The notes under the pieces were generated by a model. It saw only the letters and a program-made list of their open reading frames with translations. It was not told where the DNA came from and made no database searches. The translations under genes and the position numbers were made by a program. Shown here in pieces: positions 27,906 through 36,614 of a stretch of DNA of 64,000 nucleotides. Positions within the stretch are counted from its first letter, which is position 1, and each line of letters starts with the position of its first letter. Origin of the DNA: Alistipes_A hominis (GTDB taxonomy: Bacteria; Bacteroidota; Bacteroidia; Bacteroidales; Rikenellaceae); assembly GCF_014288115.1 (NCBI RefSeq), contig NZ_JACOOK010000008.1, positions 21,198 through 85,197 on the forward strand, in the 5' to 3' direction.

Positions 27906-28772
27906 ATGATTCGTCCGCAAACCGTTTCCCGATACGCCTCGATGGTCAAGTTCAGCCATACGATTTTCGCCATGCCGTTCGCGCTGGTCGGCTACGCCTA
28001 TGCGCTGCAAACGACCGATGCGGAATTTTCGCTGCTGCTGCTCGTAAAGGTACTGCTGGCAATGGTGTTCGCCCGCAACACGGCGATGGGATTCAACCGG
28101 TATGCCGACCGGCGGATCGACGCGCTGAACCCGCGCACCCGCAACCGGGAGATCCCGGCGGGCATAATCACCCCGCGCCGGGCGCTGATCTTCGTGATCG
28201 TCAACGCAGCGCTGTTCCTGGCCGTCGCGCTGTGGATCAACCGGCTGGCATTTTTCCTCGCGCCGGCAGCACTGCTGGTGCTGGTCGGATACAGTTTTAC
28301 GAAACGTTTTACGGCCTGGTGTCACATCGTGCTGGGCGTCGCGCTCGGAATCGCTCCGGTGGGCGCTTACATCGCGGTAACGGGCGAAATAGCCGTCTTC
28401 CCCGTCCTGCTGACCGGACTGGTCATCACCTGGTGCGGCGGGTTCGACGTGATCTACGCCCTGCAGGACGTCGAGTTCGACCGCAGTCATTCGCTGCACT
28501 CGATCCCGGCGCGTTTCGGCGTACGGGGAGGCATCCTGATCAGCATTTTGCTGCACCTGATCAGCGTTTACGCGGTCGTCGTCGCCGGACTGTATTACGG
28601 GGGCGGCACGCTGTACTGGATCGGCGCGGGACTGTTCGTCGGATTGCTGATCTTCCAACACCTGCTGGTGTCTCCGAAGAACCTCTCCCGGATCGGTCTG
28701 GCATTCGGAACGACGAACGGCATTGCCAGCGTCTGCTACGCCGCTTTCACGATCGCCGACCTGTGTTTCTAA
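27906..28772 (+). CDS. UbiA-family prenyltransferase (MqnP/4-hydroxybenzoate type)
   Basis: The 288-residue integral membrane protein has the two aspartate-rich motifs of UbiA enzymes: NRYADRRIDALNPRTRNREI (about 65-84) and DVIYALQDVEFDRSHSL (about 180-196). Members join a polyprenyl diphosphate to an aromatic acid. This form, with RNREIPAG after the first motif, resembles the bacterial UbiA-like group that includes MqnP of the futalosine menaquinone route. A clear MenA is also encoded in this window at 44807-45703, so the substrate here remains open. Signal peptide absent; about eight membrane segments. Confidence 0.85.
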   Translation: MIRPQTVSRYASMVKFSHTIFAMPFALVGYAYALQTTDAEFSLLLLVKVLLAMVFARNTAMGFNRYADRRIDALNPRTRNREIPAGIITPRRALIFVIVNAALFLAVALWINRLAFFLAPAALLVLVGYSFTKRFTAWCHIVLGVALGIAPVGAYIAVTGEIAVFPVLLTGLVITWCGGFDVIYALQDVEFDRSHSLHSIPARFGVRGGILISILLHLISVYAVVVAGLYYGGGTLYWIGAGLFVGLLIFQHLLVSPKNLSRIGLAFGTTNGIASVCYAAFTIADLCF

Positions 28773-29020
28773 AACGCTTCTGCCGGAAACATACGCCGGC
28801 CGACGGCAAATAAACGAGCCGGCCGGACAAAACCTGTCCGTTCCGAGAACTCCCGAACGAAAGGATCGTCCGCGCCTTTCCCGTAGAATCGTCGCATTCC
28901 GATCTTCCCCGGCAAGTCTATGGGCAGAGACATCTGCAAAGGAGAAAAAACCGATGCAACGCATATCCCGCCTCCGCGGCCCGACCTTTGTTTCCCGAGT
29001 ATCCCCCCGAACGAACCTAC
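28773..29020. other. Intergenic region, no gene recognised
   Basis: The spacer between the convergent UbiA-type gene and the coiled-coil protein gene holds no supported coding sequence. It ends in the terminator of the minus-strand gene. Confidence 0.5.
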
Positions 29021-29060
29021 AAAAAACGAGGCGGGAAGCCGTATCGACTTCCCGCCCGTT
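29021..29060 (-). terminator. Terminator of the coiled-coil membrane protein gene
   Basis: A 9-bp GC-rich stem (29030-29038 with 29048-29056) is followed on the minus strand by CGTTTTTTG, a classical T tract. Confidence 0.8.
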
Positions 29061-29085
29061 TCTATATGATTATTCTTCTTTTTTT

Positions 29086-30090
29086 CTATCGCAGCGAAAT
29101 CTCGCTGGAACCGATCATATGCCCGTCGGTATAGATCTTGACCTGGTATTTCCCGCTGGTAATCCCCGGCCCGTTATAGAAGAGACTTACATTCAGATCA
29201 TTGTTCTGGTAATCTACCGAACGCATCGCCGAATAGGTGATCGAACTGCCTTCGAAATCGAACAGCGCGTTGCTGCCGTTCACCAGCGGATAGCCGTCGG
29301 GGCCGATGATCTGCGTATAAACGTTCCGCTCGCCCGGCGTGGAGAGTTCGTTGCCTACCAGCACCAGATCGACCCGGAGCCGTTCCGCGCGGTTCGCACG
29401 CGACACTTCGCGGTCGGACTTACTGAGCGCCACGAGGCGTATGTCGCGCGCCCGGATTACGGAACCCTGCCGCACCTTCGTCGACAACTCCTGCGATTTC
29501 TCCTCGGCCGACTCGGCGCGCAGGCGGTAATCCAGGATTTTCTTTCGGATCGAGCTGTTTTCGCTGACCAACTTTTTATTGATCGTATTGAGCGAATCGA
29601 TCTGACGGATGTACCCGGTCATCACCTCGCGCATATAGGTCATTTTTTTCTCGTATTCGCGGATTTTCGCATAGCTCAGACGGCGCTCCTTCTGCAGGGT
29701 CTGCAACAGCGAATCGGCTTTCTGCCGTTCGCCCTCGTAATGAACCGAAAGCGTATCGTTCAGCGTTTTCAACGTGTCGTAATCGTTCAGCAGCGAAGTG
29801 AGCTGACTGGTCAGCGTATCCCGTTCGATAGCGAAATCCTCTTGCATCTGCTTGACCTGCATAAAGTAGATCGCCGACAGCGCCACCAGGATCACCGCCA
29901 TGATGATAATCATGATCTTCAATCCTTTGACCGACTTGTTCGGGCCGCCGCCGTCGTATCCAGGATCGTAATTGTTGTTGTAATCGTAATTCGGGCCTCC
30001 GTAGTTCTGGTTGCCATAGTTTTGGTTACCGTAGTTCTGATTCCCGTAACCCTGGTTATTGTACGGCTGCTGTTGATTGTAATCTTCCAT
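29086..30090 (-). CDS. Membrane-anchored coiled-coil protein with Gly-Asn-Gln-Tyr repeats
   Basis: The 334-residue protein begins with a low-complexity, cytoplasmic-type segment containing GYGNQNYGNQNYGNQNYGG (about 14-32), then one membrane helix, GLKIMIIIMAVILVALSAIY (about 56-75). After this comes a long heptad-rich coiled coil (about 78-195) and a C-terminal beta-rich domain (about 215-334). I do not know a function for the family, which seems specific to Bacteroidetes. The layout suggests an envelope scaffold, but that is inference. The gene has its own -7 element (TATATTTG, 30123-30116) and terminator. Confidence 0.75.
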   Translation of the reverse strand: MEDYNQQQPYNNQGYGNQNYGNQNYGNQNYGGPNYDYNNNYDPGYDGGGPNKSVKGLKIMIIIMAVILVALSAIYFMQVKQMQEDFAIERDTLTSQLTSLLNDYDTLKTLNDTLSVHYEGERQKADSLLQTLQKERRLSYAKIREYEKKMTYMREVMTGYIRQIDSLNTINKKLVSENSSIRKKILDYRLRAESAEEKSQELSTKVRQGSVIRARDIRLVALSKSDREVSRANRAERLRVDLVLVGNELSTPGERNVYTQIIGPDGYPLVNGSNALFDFEGSSITYSAMRSVDYQNNDLNVSLFYNGPGITSGKYQVKIYTDGHMIGSSEISLR

Positions 30091-30115
30091 AACGTCAAAA
30101 GATATCTTTCAGTTG

Positions 30116-30123
30116 CAAATATA
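30116..30123 (-). promoter_or_regulatory. -7 element of the coiled-coil protein gene
   Basis: TATATTTG on the minus strand matches TAnnTTTG and lies 25 bp before the start codon at 30090. Confidence 0.5.
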
Positions 30124-30131
30124 ATAACTTT

Positions 30132-30953
30132 TTAATTTATTTTGCTATCCAGCGGGTATTTAAGATTTTCGTACTTCAGCAGCCGCGCCCGGATCGAACC
30201 GACGCGGATCGGCGACTCGACGTAAACCGGAATCCGGTTGCGGTCGTCGGTGATCCACAGCGTGAACTCGTTGCCGTCCTCAAACGACTCGCCGGTCGAA
30301 GTGGCCATCTGGCAGCGGAACTTCAGCGTCCGGAATTTCCCGGTACCGCGGACATTCTTGTTCTCGCGTCCGAGCAACTTGTAACGGATCACGCGGATCG
30401 TATCCTCCAGCACAAGGTTCATCGTCCCGGCTCCGCCGGCCTTCTCCAACTCGCTCAGATCCGACCCGCGCAGATTGAAAAAAAGCGCCAGCGCATCGTA
30501 ACTGCCGTCGATGAGCTTCAGTTGTTTGTGGTTGCTGTTCTCGTTCTTATGGTTCCGGAAGGTATTGTTCACCACGTACTGCTCCCAGTCGTAAACAAAA
30601 CTGCTGGAATAGCGGTACTTGCCTTCGCGGATCTCGGTCTGCAACTCCAGCGGACGCAGCGTTACGGAATCCAGAATACTGACATACTGATCGTTCAAAT
30701 CGAAAAACCAACGGTAAAACGGATAGGTCTTGCCGAGCGCATCGACCTGAAAAGCCTGCTGCCCCTTGTAATCCTTCGAAGACGTGGCGATAATCACTTC
30801 GGCCACGTCGGTCATCACGAACGACACTTTGTAACTCACCGCATATTCCAACCGTTCGCCGTCGCCGAACGCCCTGCCGTCGAACGCATCCTGCGCCCGA
30901 AGTTGAACGGCCATCGCTACGGCCGACACAAACAGATAAAAAAATCGTCTCAT
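30132..30953 (-). CDS. DUF3108 domain exported protein
   Basis: The 273-residue protein starts at ATG 30953 (MRRFFYLFVSAVAMAVQLRAQ), a signal peptide; an upstream frame extension to 30974 adds seven unlikely residues. The mature part begins with FGDGERLEYAVSYKVSF and contains YPFYRWFFDLNDQYVSILD (about 85-103) and RIPVYVESPIRVGSIRARL near the C terminus, all typical of the DUF3108 family of predicted periplasmic beta-barrel-like proteins. Function is unknown. It precedes the coiled-coil gene by 41 bp on the same strand and may be co-expressed with it. Confidence 0.82.
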   Translation of the reverse strand: MRRFFYLFVSAVAMAVQLRAQDAFDGRAFGDGERLEYAVSYKVSFVMTDVAEVIIATSSKDYKGQQAFQVDALGKTYPFYRWFFDLNDQYVSILDSVTLRPLELQTEIREGKYRYSSSFVYDWEQYVVNNTFRNHKNENSNHKQLKLIDGSYDALALFFNLRGSDLSELEKAGGAGTMNLVLEDTIRVIRYKLLGRENKNVRGTGKFRTLKFRCQMATSTGESFEDGNEFTLWITDDRNRIPVYVESPIRVGSIRARLLKYENLKYPLDSKIN

Positions 30954-31049
30954 AACATTTTCCCCACGGTTCAATTCTCCGTAACCGGATCCGCAATCAC
31001 CCGACTGCGCGTACTCCGTCCTAAAAATAACGGATAATCGCGCCGAAAG

Positions 31050-33161
31050 TTATGAAATCATGCTGAAATCCGTCTCTTTTTTCGAAACATATTTTGCCGC
31101 CAATTCGCATAACAGCTTGTTTTGCGGCTTCGCAAGCTCAGGATCGTCGGCCAGCACCCGTTCGGCCGCATCGCGCGCCAACGTCAGGATCTGCCCGTCC
31201 TTACCCAGCGACGCTATCTTCAAATCAAAGGCCAAACCGCTTTGCAGCGTCCCGGAAAGATCGCCGGGACCGCGCAATTGCAAGTCCATCTCGGCCAATT
31301 CGAAACCGTCCGTCGTCCGCACCATCGCCGCGAGCCGCTTGCGCGAATCGGACGATAGTTTGTCGCCGCTCATCAGAATGCAGTACGACTGTTCGCCGCC
31401 GCGTCCGACACGCCCGCGCAACTGGTGCAACTGCGACAGTCCGAACCGCTCGGCGCTCTCGATCACCATGATCGACGCATTGGGCACGTCGACGCCGACC
31501 TCGATCACCGACGTGGCGATCATGATGTGCGCGACGCCCTGCTTGAACAGGTTCATGCCGTAGTCCTTGTCGGCCGGCTTCATCTTGCCGTGCACGACCA
31601 CCGTCACGTACTCCGGCGGCGGGAACGCCTGCGTAATACCGGCATAACCGTCCTCAAGGTCTTTATAATCCATTTTTTCGGATTCCTTGATCAGCGGATA
31701 GACGATGTAGACCTGACGGCCTTTTTTAATCTCGTTGCGGATGAAACCGAACACCTGCAACCGGTGCGCATCGCGGTAGTGCAGTGTCCGGATCGGCTTG
31801 CGGCCCGGCGGCAGTTCGTCGATCACCGACACGTCCAGGTCGCCGTACAATGTCATCGCCAGCGTACGCGGGATCGGCGTGGCGGTCATTACCAGCACGT
31901 GCGGCGGCCGGCGGTTTTTGTTCCACAGCCGCGCCCGCTGCTCGACGCCGAAACGGTGTTGCTCGTCGATCACCACGAACCCGAGGTTTTTGAACTGCAC
32001 CGTATCCTCGATCAGCGCATGGGTCCCGACCAGAATATGCACGTCGCCGGAAAGCAGGTCTTCGGCCAACGCCGTCCGCTCGCTTTTCCGGGTCGATCCG
32101 GTCAGCAACTCCACCCGCACGCCGAGTCCGTCGAGCATCCGCAACAGCGTGGCATGATGCTGCGTCGCGAGAATCTCGGTCGGCGCCATCAGGCAGGCCT
32201 GAAAACCGTTGTCGCATGCCAGAAGCATACTCATCAGCGCGACGAGCGTTTTGCCGCTGCCCACGTCGCCCTGCAGCAACCGGTTCATCTGGTGGCCGGT
32301 GACGGTATCCTGCCGGATTTCGCGGATTACCCGCTTCTGCGCTCCGGTCAGCGGGAACGGCAGTTTTTCGTTGTAAAAACCGTTAAAAAAGCGACCGACC
32401 GCCGGAAACAGAAACCCGTCGTTACGGGCTTTCCGACCGCGTTGCTCACGGAGTATATTCAGTTGGATGCCGAACAGTTCTTCGAACTTCAGCCGGTATT
32501 CGGCCGCCCGCAACGCCTGCTGCGAAGTCGGAAAATGGATGTTGTACAGCGCGTCGCGCAACGGCACCAACCCGTAACGGCTCATCACGTCCCCGGGCAG
32601 CGTCTCGCGCAGATGTCCCTCGACCTGCGGCCACAGATTGCACATCAGCGTATAGATCGCCTTCGTGCCCAGTTGCCCGTTGTTCAGCTTTTCGGTCGTA
32701 CTGTACACTCCCTGCACTTCGGCATGGAAACGGTTCGCCTGTTCGAGCACGGATTCCACCTCGGGATGCACGAGGTTCAGCGCGCCGTTGAAAAAAGCGG
32801 GCCGTCCGAAAATAATGTATTCGCGCCCCGCTTCGAGCCGTTTTTCGATCCAGTTGATCCCTTTGAACCACACCAGTTCGGCCGTACCGCTACCGTCGGC
32901 AACGACGGCGATAAAACGCTTCTTCGGCCCGGAACCTACATGCTGGAAACCGGTGATGCGTGCCCGGAGTTGGATATAAGTCAGCGAATCGTCGGCGATC
33001 TCGCCGATGCGCCAGATGCGGCTGCGGTCGATGTAACGGAACGGAAAGTAGTAGAGCAGGTCGCCGAGCGTGCGGATACCGAGCTCCTTTTGCAGCAGCA
33101 GGGCGCGCCGCTCCCCCACTCCGGTGAGAAACTTGACGTCGTTGTCGAGAATATAACCCAT
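31050..33161 (-). CDS. recG: ATP-dependent DNA helicase RecG
   Basis: The 703-residue protein has the N-terminal wedge domain, then helicase motifs LLQGDVGSGKTLVALMS (Walker A, about 287), VIDEQHRFGVEQR (DEQH box, about 395), VMTATPIPRTLAMTLYG (motif III) and LSQLHQLRGRVGRGGEQSYC (motif VI, about 590). RecG remodels stalled replication forks and branched recombination intermediates. Length is typical. It is divergent from ispG with a -7 element for each gene in the 77-bp gap. Confidence 0.98.
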   Translation of the reverse strand: MGYILDNDVKFLTGVGERRALLLQKELGIRTLGDLLYYFPFRYIDRSRIWRIGEIADDSLTYIQLRARITGFQHVGSGPKKRFIAVVADGSGTAELVWFKGINWIEKRLEAGREYIIFGRPAFFNGALNLVHPEVESVLEQANRFHAEVQGVYSTTEKLNNGQLGTKAIYTLMCNLWPQVEGHLRETLPGDVMSRYGLVPLRDALYNIHFPTSQQALRAAEYRLKFEELFGIQLNILREQRGRKARNDGFLFPAVGRFFNGFYNEKLPFPLTGAQKRVIREIRQDTVTGHQMNRLLQGDVGSGKTLVALMSMLLACDNGFQACLMAPTEILATQHHATLLRMLDGLGVRVELLTGSTRKSERTALAEDLLSGDVHILVGTHALIEDTVQFKNLGFVVIDEQHRFGVEQRARLWNKNRRPPHVLVMTATPIPRTLAMTLYGDLDVSVIDELPPGRKPIRTLHYRDAHRLQVFGFIRNEIKKGRQVYIVYPLIKESEKMDYKDLEDGYAGITQAFPPPEYVTVVVHGKMKPADKDYGMNLFKQGVAHIMIATSVIEVGVDVPNASIMVIESAERFGLSQLHQLRGRVGRGGEQSYCILMSGDKLSSDSRKRLAAMVRTTDGFELAEMDLQLRGPGDLSGTLQSGLAFDLKIASLGKDGQILTLARDAAERVLADDPELAKPQNKLLCELAAKYVSKKETDFSMIS

Positions 33162-33181
33162 CTTCCGTCGCGAATTTGGAT

Positions 33182-33219
33182 CAAAGATACCGAATCTGCG
33201 GCAGAGTTTCGTAACTTTG
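33182..33219. promoter_or_regulatory. Divergent -7 elements for recG and ispG
   Basis: CAAAGATA at 33182-33189 reads TATCTTTG on the minus strand towards recG; TAACTTTG at 33212-33219 reads towards ispG, 20 bp before its start. Both are perfect TAnnTTTG matches. Confidence 0.6.
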
Positions 33220-33238
33220 CGAAAAATTTAAACGCTAC

Positions 33239-34834
33239 ATGGAGAAATTTTGCGATTCGCTGACCCGGTACAGCCGGCGGGAAACCGTTGCCGTTCAGAT
33301 AGGAAACACCGCTATCGGAGGCGACAACCCGATCCGTATCCAGTCGATGACCAATACCGACACGAACGACACCGCCGCTTCGGTCGCGCAGACCGAACGG
33401 ATCGCCGCCGCCGGCGGCGAAATCGTACGCCTGACGGCGCAGGGCCGCCGCGAGGCCGAAAACCTCGGCGCCATCCGCGCCGAACTCGACCGGCGCGGAT
33501 GCCGTGTTCCGCTGGTGGCCGACATCCATTTTCTGCCGTCGGCGGCGCTCGTCGCGGCGGAGCATGTCGAGAAAATACGGATCAACCCCGGCAACTTCAA
33601 CGACAAGGGCGGTCAGTTCGACGAACTGCTGGCCATCTGCAAAAGACGGGGAGCCGCGCTGCGTATCGGCGTCAACCACGGTTCGCTGGCCCCGGCCGTC
33701 ATGGAGCGCTACGGCGATACGCCCGAGGGAATGGTCGCCTCGGCGATGGAATTCTTACGCCGCTGCCGCGCGGCGGCGTTCGACCGGGTGGTGCTATCGG
33801 TCAAATCGAGCAACGTCCGCGTGATGGTGCAGGCCTACCGGATGTTGGCGGCGGCCATGCGCGCCGAGGAGATGCGCTATCCGCTGCACCTGGGCGTCAC
33901 CGAAGCGGGCAACGACCGCGAAGGACGGATCAAGTCGGCTGCGGGCATCGGCGCGCTGCTGGCCGACGGGCTCGGCGACACGATCCGCGTTTCGCTGACC
34001 GAAGCCCCCGAACGCGAGATTCCGGTGGCGCGGATGCTGGCGGACTATTTCGCCGGCCGCGAAAACCATGCGCCGATCCCTGCCGTAGACGAATCCCTGT
34101 ATTCGCCTTACAGCTACCGCAAACGCCCGTCCGAAAAAATCGGCGGTATCGGCGGCGACGCACAGGTTGCGATCTGGAGCGAAATCCCGGCCGCCGTCCG
34201 CGAAACGCTGTTCGAAGCCGATATCCGGACGGTCGACCGGATTCCCCGGGGACGCATCGTGCTGCTGAAAACAAACAACCTCAACGGCATCGCCGAGCAG
34301 CGGGCCGCGCTGCTGACGATGGCCGGACGCGGGCTGACCAACCCGGTCATTATCCAACGCACGTACGACGAAAGCGATCCGGAAGTTTTACAAATCAAAG
34401 CGGCGGCCGATCTCGGCCCGCTGTTCCTGGACGGATTCGGCGACGCCATTCGGATCGAGAACCTCAATCCGGCCATCCTGCAGAGCGAAATCGACGCACT
34501 GAGCCTCGACATCTTGCAAACGGCGCGGGTACGCATTTCGAAACCCGAATACATCGCCTGCCCGAGCTGCGGACGGACATTATACAACATCGAAAAAACG
34601 CTGGCCGCGATCAAAGCGCGCACCGGACACCTGGTCGGCGTGAAGATCGGCGTGATGGGGTGCATCGTCAACGGACCCGGCGAAATGGCCGACGCCGACT
34701 ACGGTTACGTAGGCTCCGGCCCCGGACGGATCACGCTGTACAAAGGCCGCGAAGTGGTACGCCGCAACATCCCCGAAGAGCAGGCCATCGACGCGCTGCT
34801 CGAACTGATCGAGAAGTCGCAAATGGAACGTTGA
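33239..34834 (+). CDS. ispG: 4-hydroxy-3-methylbut-2-en-1-yl diphosphate synthase (IspG/GcpE)
   Basis: The 531-residue enzyme converts methylerythritol cyclodiphosphate to HMBPP in the MEP isoprenoid pathway. Visible features are IQSMTNTDTNDTAAS (about 34-48), VADIHFLPSAAL (about 91), KIRINPGNF, and the C-terminal iron-sulfur half with CPSCGRTLYN (about 441-450) and GVMGCIVNGPGEMADADYGY (about 472-491), whose three Cys bind the 4Fe-4S cluster. It is of the long, three-domain type found in Bacteroidetes and plants, although shorter than many such homologues because the inserted middle domain is compact. Confidence 0.97.
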   Translation: MEKFCDSLTRYSRRETVAVQIGNTAIGGDNPIRIQSMTNTDTNDTAASVAQTERIAAAGGEIVRLTAQGRREAENLGAIRAELDRRGCRVPLVADIHFLPSAALVAAEHVEKIRINPGNFNDKGGQFDELLAICKRRGAALRIGVNHGSLAPAVMERYGDTPEGMVASAMEFLRRCRAAAFDRVVLSVKSSNVRVMVQAYRMLAAAMRAEEMRYPLHLGVTEAGNDREGRIKSAAGIGALLADGLGDTIRVSLTEAPEREIPVARMLADYFAGRENHAPIPAVDESLYSPYSYRKRPSEKIGGIGGDAQVAIWSEIPAAVRETLFEADIRTVDRIPRGRIVLLKTNNLNGIAEQRAALLTMAGRGLTNPVIIQRTYDESDPEVLQIKAAADLGPLFLDGFGDAIRIENLNPAILQSEIDALSLDILQTARVRISKPEYIACPSCGRTLYNIEKTLAAIKARTGHLVGVKIGVMGCIVNGPGEMADADYGYVGSGPGRITLYKGREVVRRNIPEEQAIDALLELIEKSQMER

Positions 34835-34841
34835 TTCCCCC

Positions 34842-35543
34842 TTACTTTTTTTGCGGCTCGAAGACTTTGAACAAAGCGCGGTCCTTGCGCAGGGCCGCCT
34901 GTTTTACTTTATCAGCAAAAGATTTCATATTATCGGGAAACTGCTTACAGTCGAGCAATTCGACACACCGGTCGAACCTGCCGATTTCGCGGCACAATTC
35001 GGCTTTGAAAAGACGGTCTTTGTCCCGCGTCGAATCAAGTTCGTCGATAAATTTCGACGCATAAAGAACAAATACATTGCGTAACCGATCGTACGAAGCC
35101 TTATCTCCGCTGCGGAGAAAATCGTTATAAGTATGCCAGATACCCCAGTAAGCTATTTTTTTGTCCCCGATCAACGGAAACGCTCTTACCCACTGACTAA
35201 AATTAAGCGCTTTCGTATACTCTTTTTCGACCTTGTCGGCCTGCTGCCGTGAAAGCTCGCAATGATTGTCTTTCGGATAGAAAAATTCTCCGCACGCCGG
35301 ACACTGCACAAACGACGGCACCGACGGCAGCATCGGCGCATCGAGCTTCCCATCCGACCATAGCGTCGAATTAAACGTATTGCCCGAACTCCAACTAATT
35401 TCGCGCAAAATATGACCGCACTTCGGACATTTGACGAATCTATCGGCGTCGTAAACGGTAGCATGTGCGTCGCTACACACCATCAACGACAAAAGCAACT
35501 CGATAAATCCCAGGCAAAATAACTTTTTCGCAATCGTTCTCAT
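34842..35543 (-). CDS. Exported protein with two CxxC zinc-ribbon motifs
   Basis: The 233-residue protein has a signal peptide (KKLFCLGFIELLLSLMV, probable cleavage after AHA, about residue 28). The mature part has two Cys pairs, CPKCGH (about 39-44) and CPACGEFFYP (about 81-90), that would form a zinc ribbon, followed by a helical region (about 100-230) with YGIWHTYNDFLRSGD-like spacing. I do not recognise the family. A zinc ribbon outside the cytoplasm is unusual. The gene is convergent with ispG (7 bp between stops), and 43 bp separate its start from the transporter gene end. Confidence 0.7.
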   Translation of the reverse strand: MRTIAKKLFCLGFIELLLSLMVCSDAHATVYDADRFVKCPKCGHILREISWSSGNTFNSTLWSDGKLDAPMLPSVPSFVQCPACGEFFYPKDNHCELSRQQADKVEKEYTKALNFSQWVRAFPLIGDKKIAYWGIWHTYNDFLRSGDKASYDRLRNVFVLYASKFIDELDSTRDKDRLFKAELCREIGRFDRCVELLDCKQFPDNMKSFADKVKQAALRKDRALFKVFEPQKK

Positions 35544-35586
35544 CGGAATCTATTTTTAGGCTAGTGTTTCGATGCCAGCTTTCCGC

Positions 35587-36588
35587 TCAAGCCCCCGCGT
35601 AGATCAGGAACCCGAGTCCGACGATAAACAGAACGAACATCCAGGCATTCAGTCGGTCGGACGCTTTCGGAGCGCCTTTGAACTCTTTCCAGACCAGGAT
35701 ACCCCACATGGCGGAGACCAGCGTGGCTCCCTGCCCCAGTCCGTAGGAAATCGCAGCCCCGGCCTGTTCCGAAGCGATCATGCTGAACGACTGACCGACG
35801 CACCAGATCACACCGCCCAAGATACCGACCAGGTGCGTCTTCGCACTGCCCCGGAAATAGCCGCCGATCGAGATCGGCTCGCCCTCGACCGGACGTTTCA
35901 TCGCAATCGTATTGAAGATAAAGTTGCTGGCGAACACTCCCACGGCAAAGACGAATACGGCCGTATAGGGCGTCAGCTTCCCGGGAGCCGGATCGGCAAA
36001 ATTCGTAAGATCCATCGACGCCGCGACGAAACGGTAAAAGAAAGCCATGATTACGCCCGCTGCAATCGAAATCCCGATCCCCTTGGCGGGAACCTTCTTC
36101 GAGCCGGTCAGCATTTTCCGGTAGGCCAGTCCGTTCAGTACGATGGCTACGACGATCAGCGCCACCCCGATGAAAATGAACAACGGCGCGCCCTTCGCGG
36201 CCCCGAAATAGTTGACCAGCACGCCGAGCACCAAAGCCAGCCCGATCCCGACCGGGAACGCCACCGACAGTCCGCAGATCGCGATAGCCGCCGCCAGCAG
36301 AATATTCGCCGCATTGAACACCACGCCGCCGAGCAGCGCGCTGCCGATATTGCTCCAGTCGGCCTGCGCCAGATCGGGCAGGAAACTGCGCCCTTCGGAG
36401 CCGACGCTACCGAGCGTAAAGGCCGACAGGATCGAAAACAGCAGCAACCCGATCACATAGTCCCAGTAAAAATATTCGTAACGCCAGGCTTTGGCGGCCA
36501 GTTTCTGCGTATTTCCCCACGATCCCCAGCAGATCATCGTGACGACGCAGAAAATCACGGCCAACGTGTAATTGTTTACGATATACAT
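35587..36588 (-). CDS. GRP/DMT-family sugar transporter
   Basis: The 333-residue protein has ten hydrophobic segments. The N-terminal CWGSWGNTQKLA (about 20-31) and the internal GLSVAFPVGIGLALVLGVLV (about 105-124) match the glucose/ribose/rhamnose porter (GRP) branch of the drug/metabolite transporter superfamily. These are proton-linked sugar importers. The ribokinase gene ends 26 bp upstream on the same strand, which suggests uptake of ribose or a related pentose followed by phosphorylation. Confidence 0.85.
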   Translation of the reverse strand: MYIVNNYTLAVIFCVVTMICWGSWGNTQKLAAKAWRYEYFYWDYVIGLLLFSILSAFTLGSVGSEGRSFLPDLAQADWSNIGSALLGGVVFNAANILLAAAIAICGLSVAFPVGIGLALVLGVLVNYFGAAKGAPLFIFIGVALIVVAIVLNGLAYRKMLTGSKKVPAKGIGISIAAGVIMAFFYRFVAASMDLTNFADPAPGKLTPYTAVFVFAVGVFASNFIFNTIAMKRPVEGEPISIGGYFRGSAKTHLVGILGGVIWCVGQSFSMIASEQAGAAISYGLGQGATLVSAMWGILVWKEFKGAPKASDRLNAWMFVLFIVGLGFLIYAGA

Positions 36589-36614
36589 AATTTCGTTTTT
36601 AAAAGTTCGACATC

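Noticed and set aside
33250..35064. A 604-codon plus-strand frame overlapping ispG
   Set aside because: Out of frame with ispG, very rich in Arg, no conserved motif.
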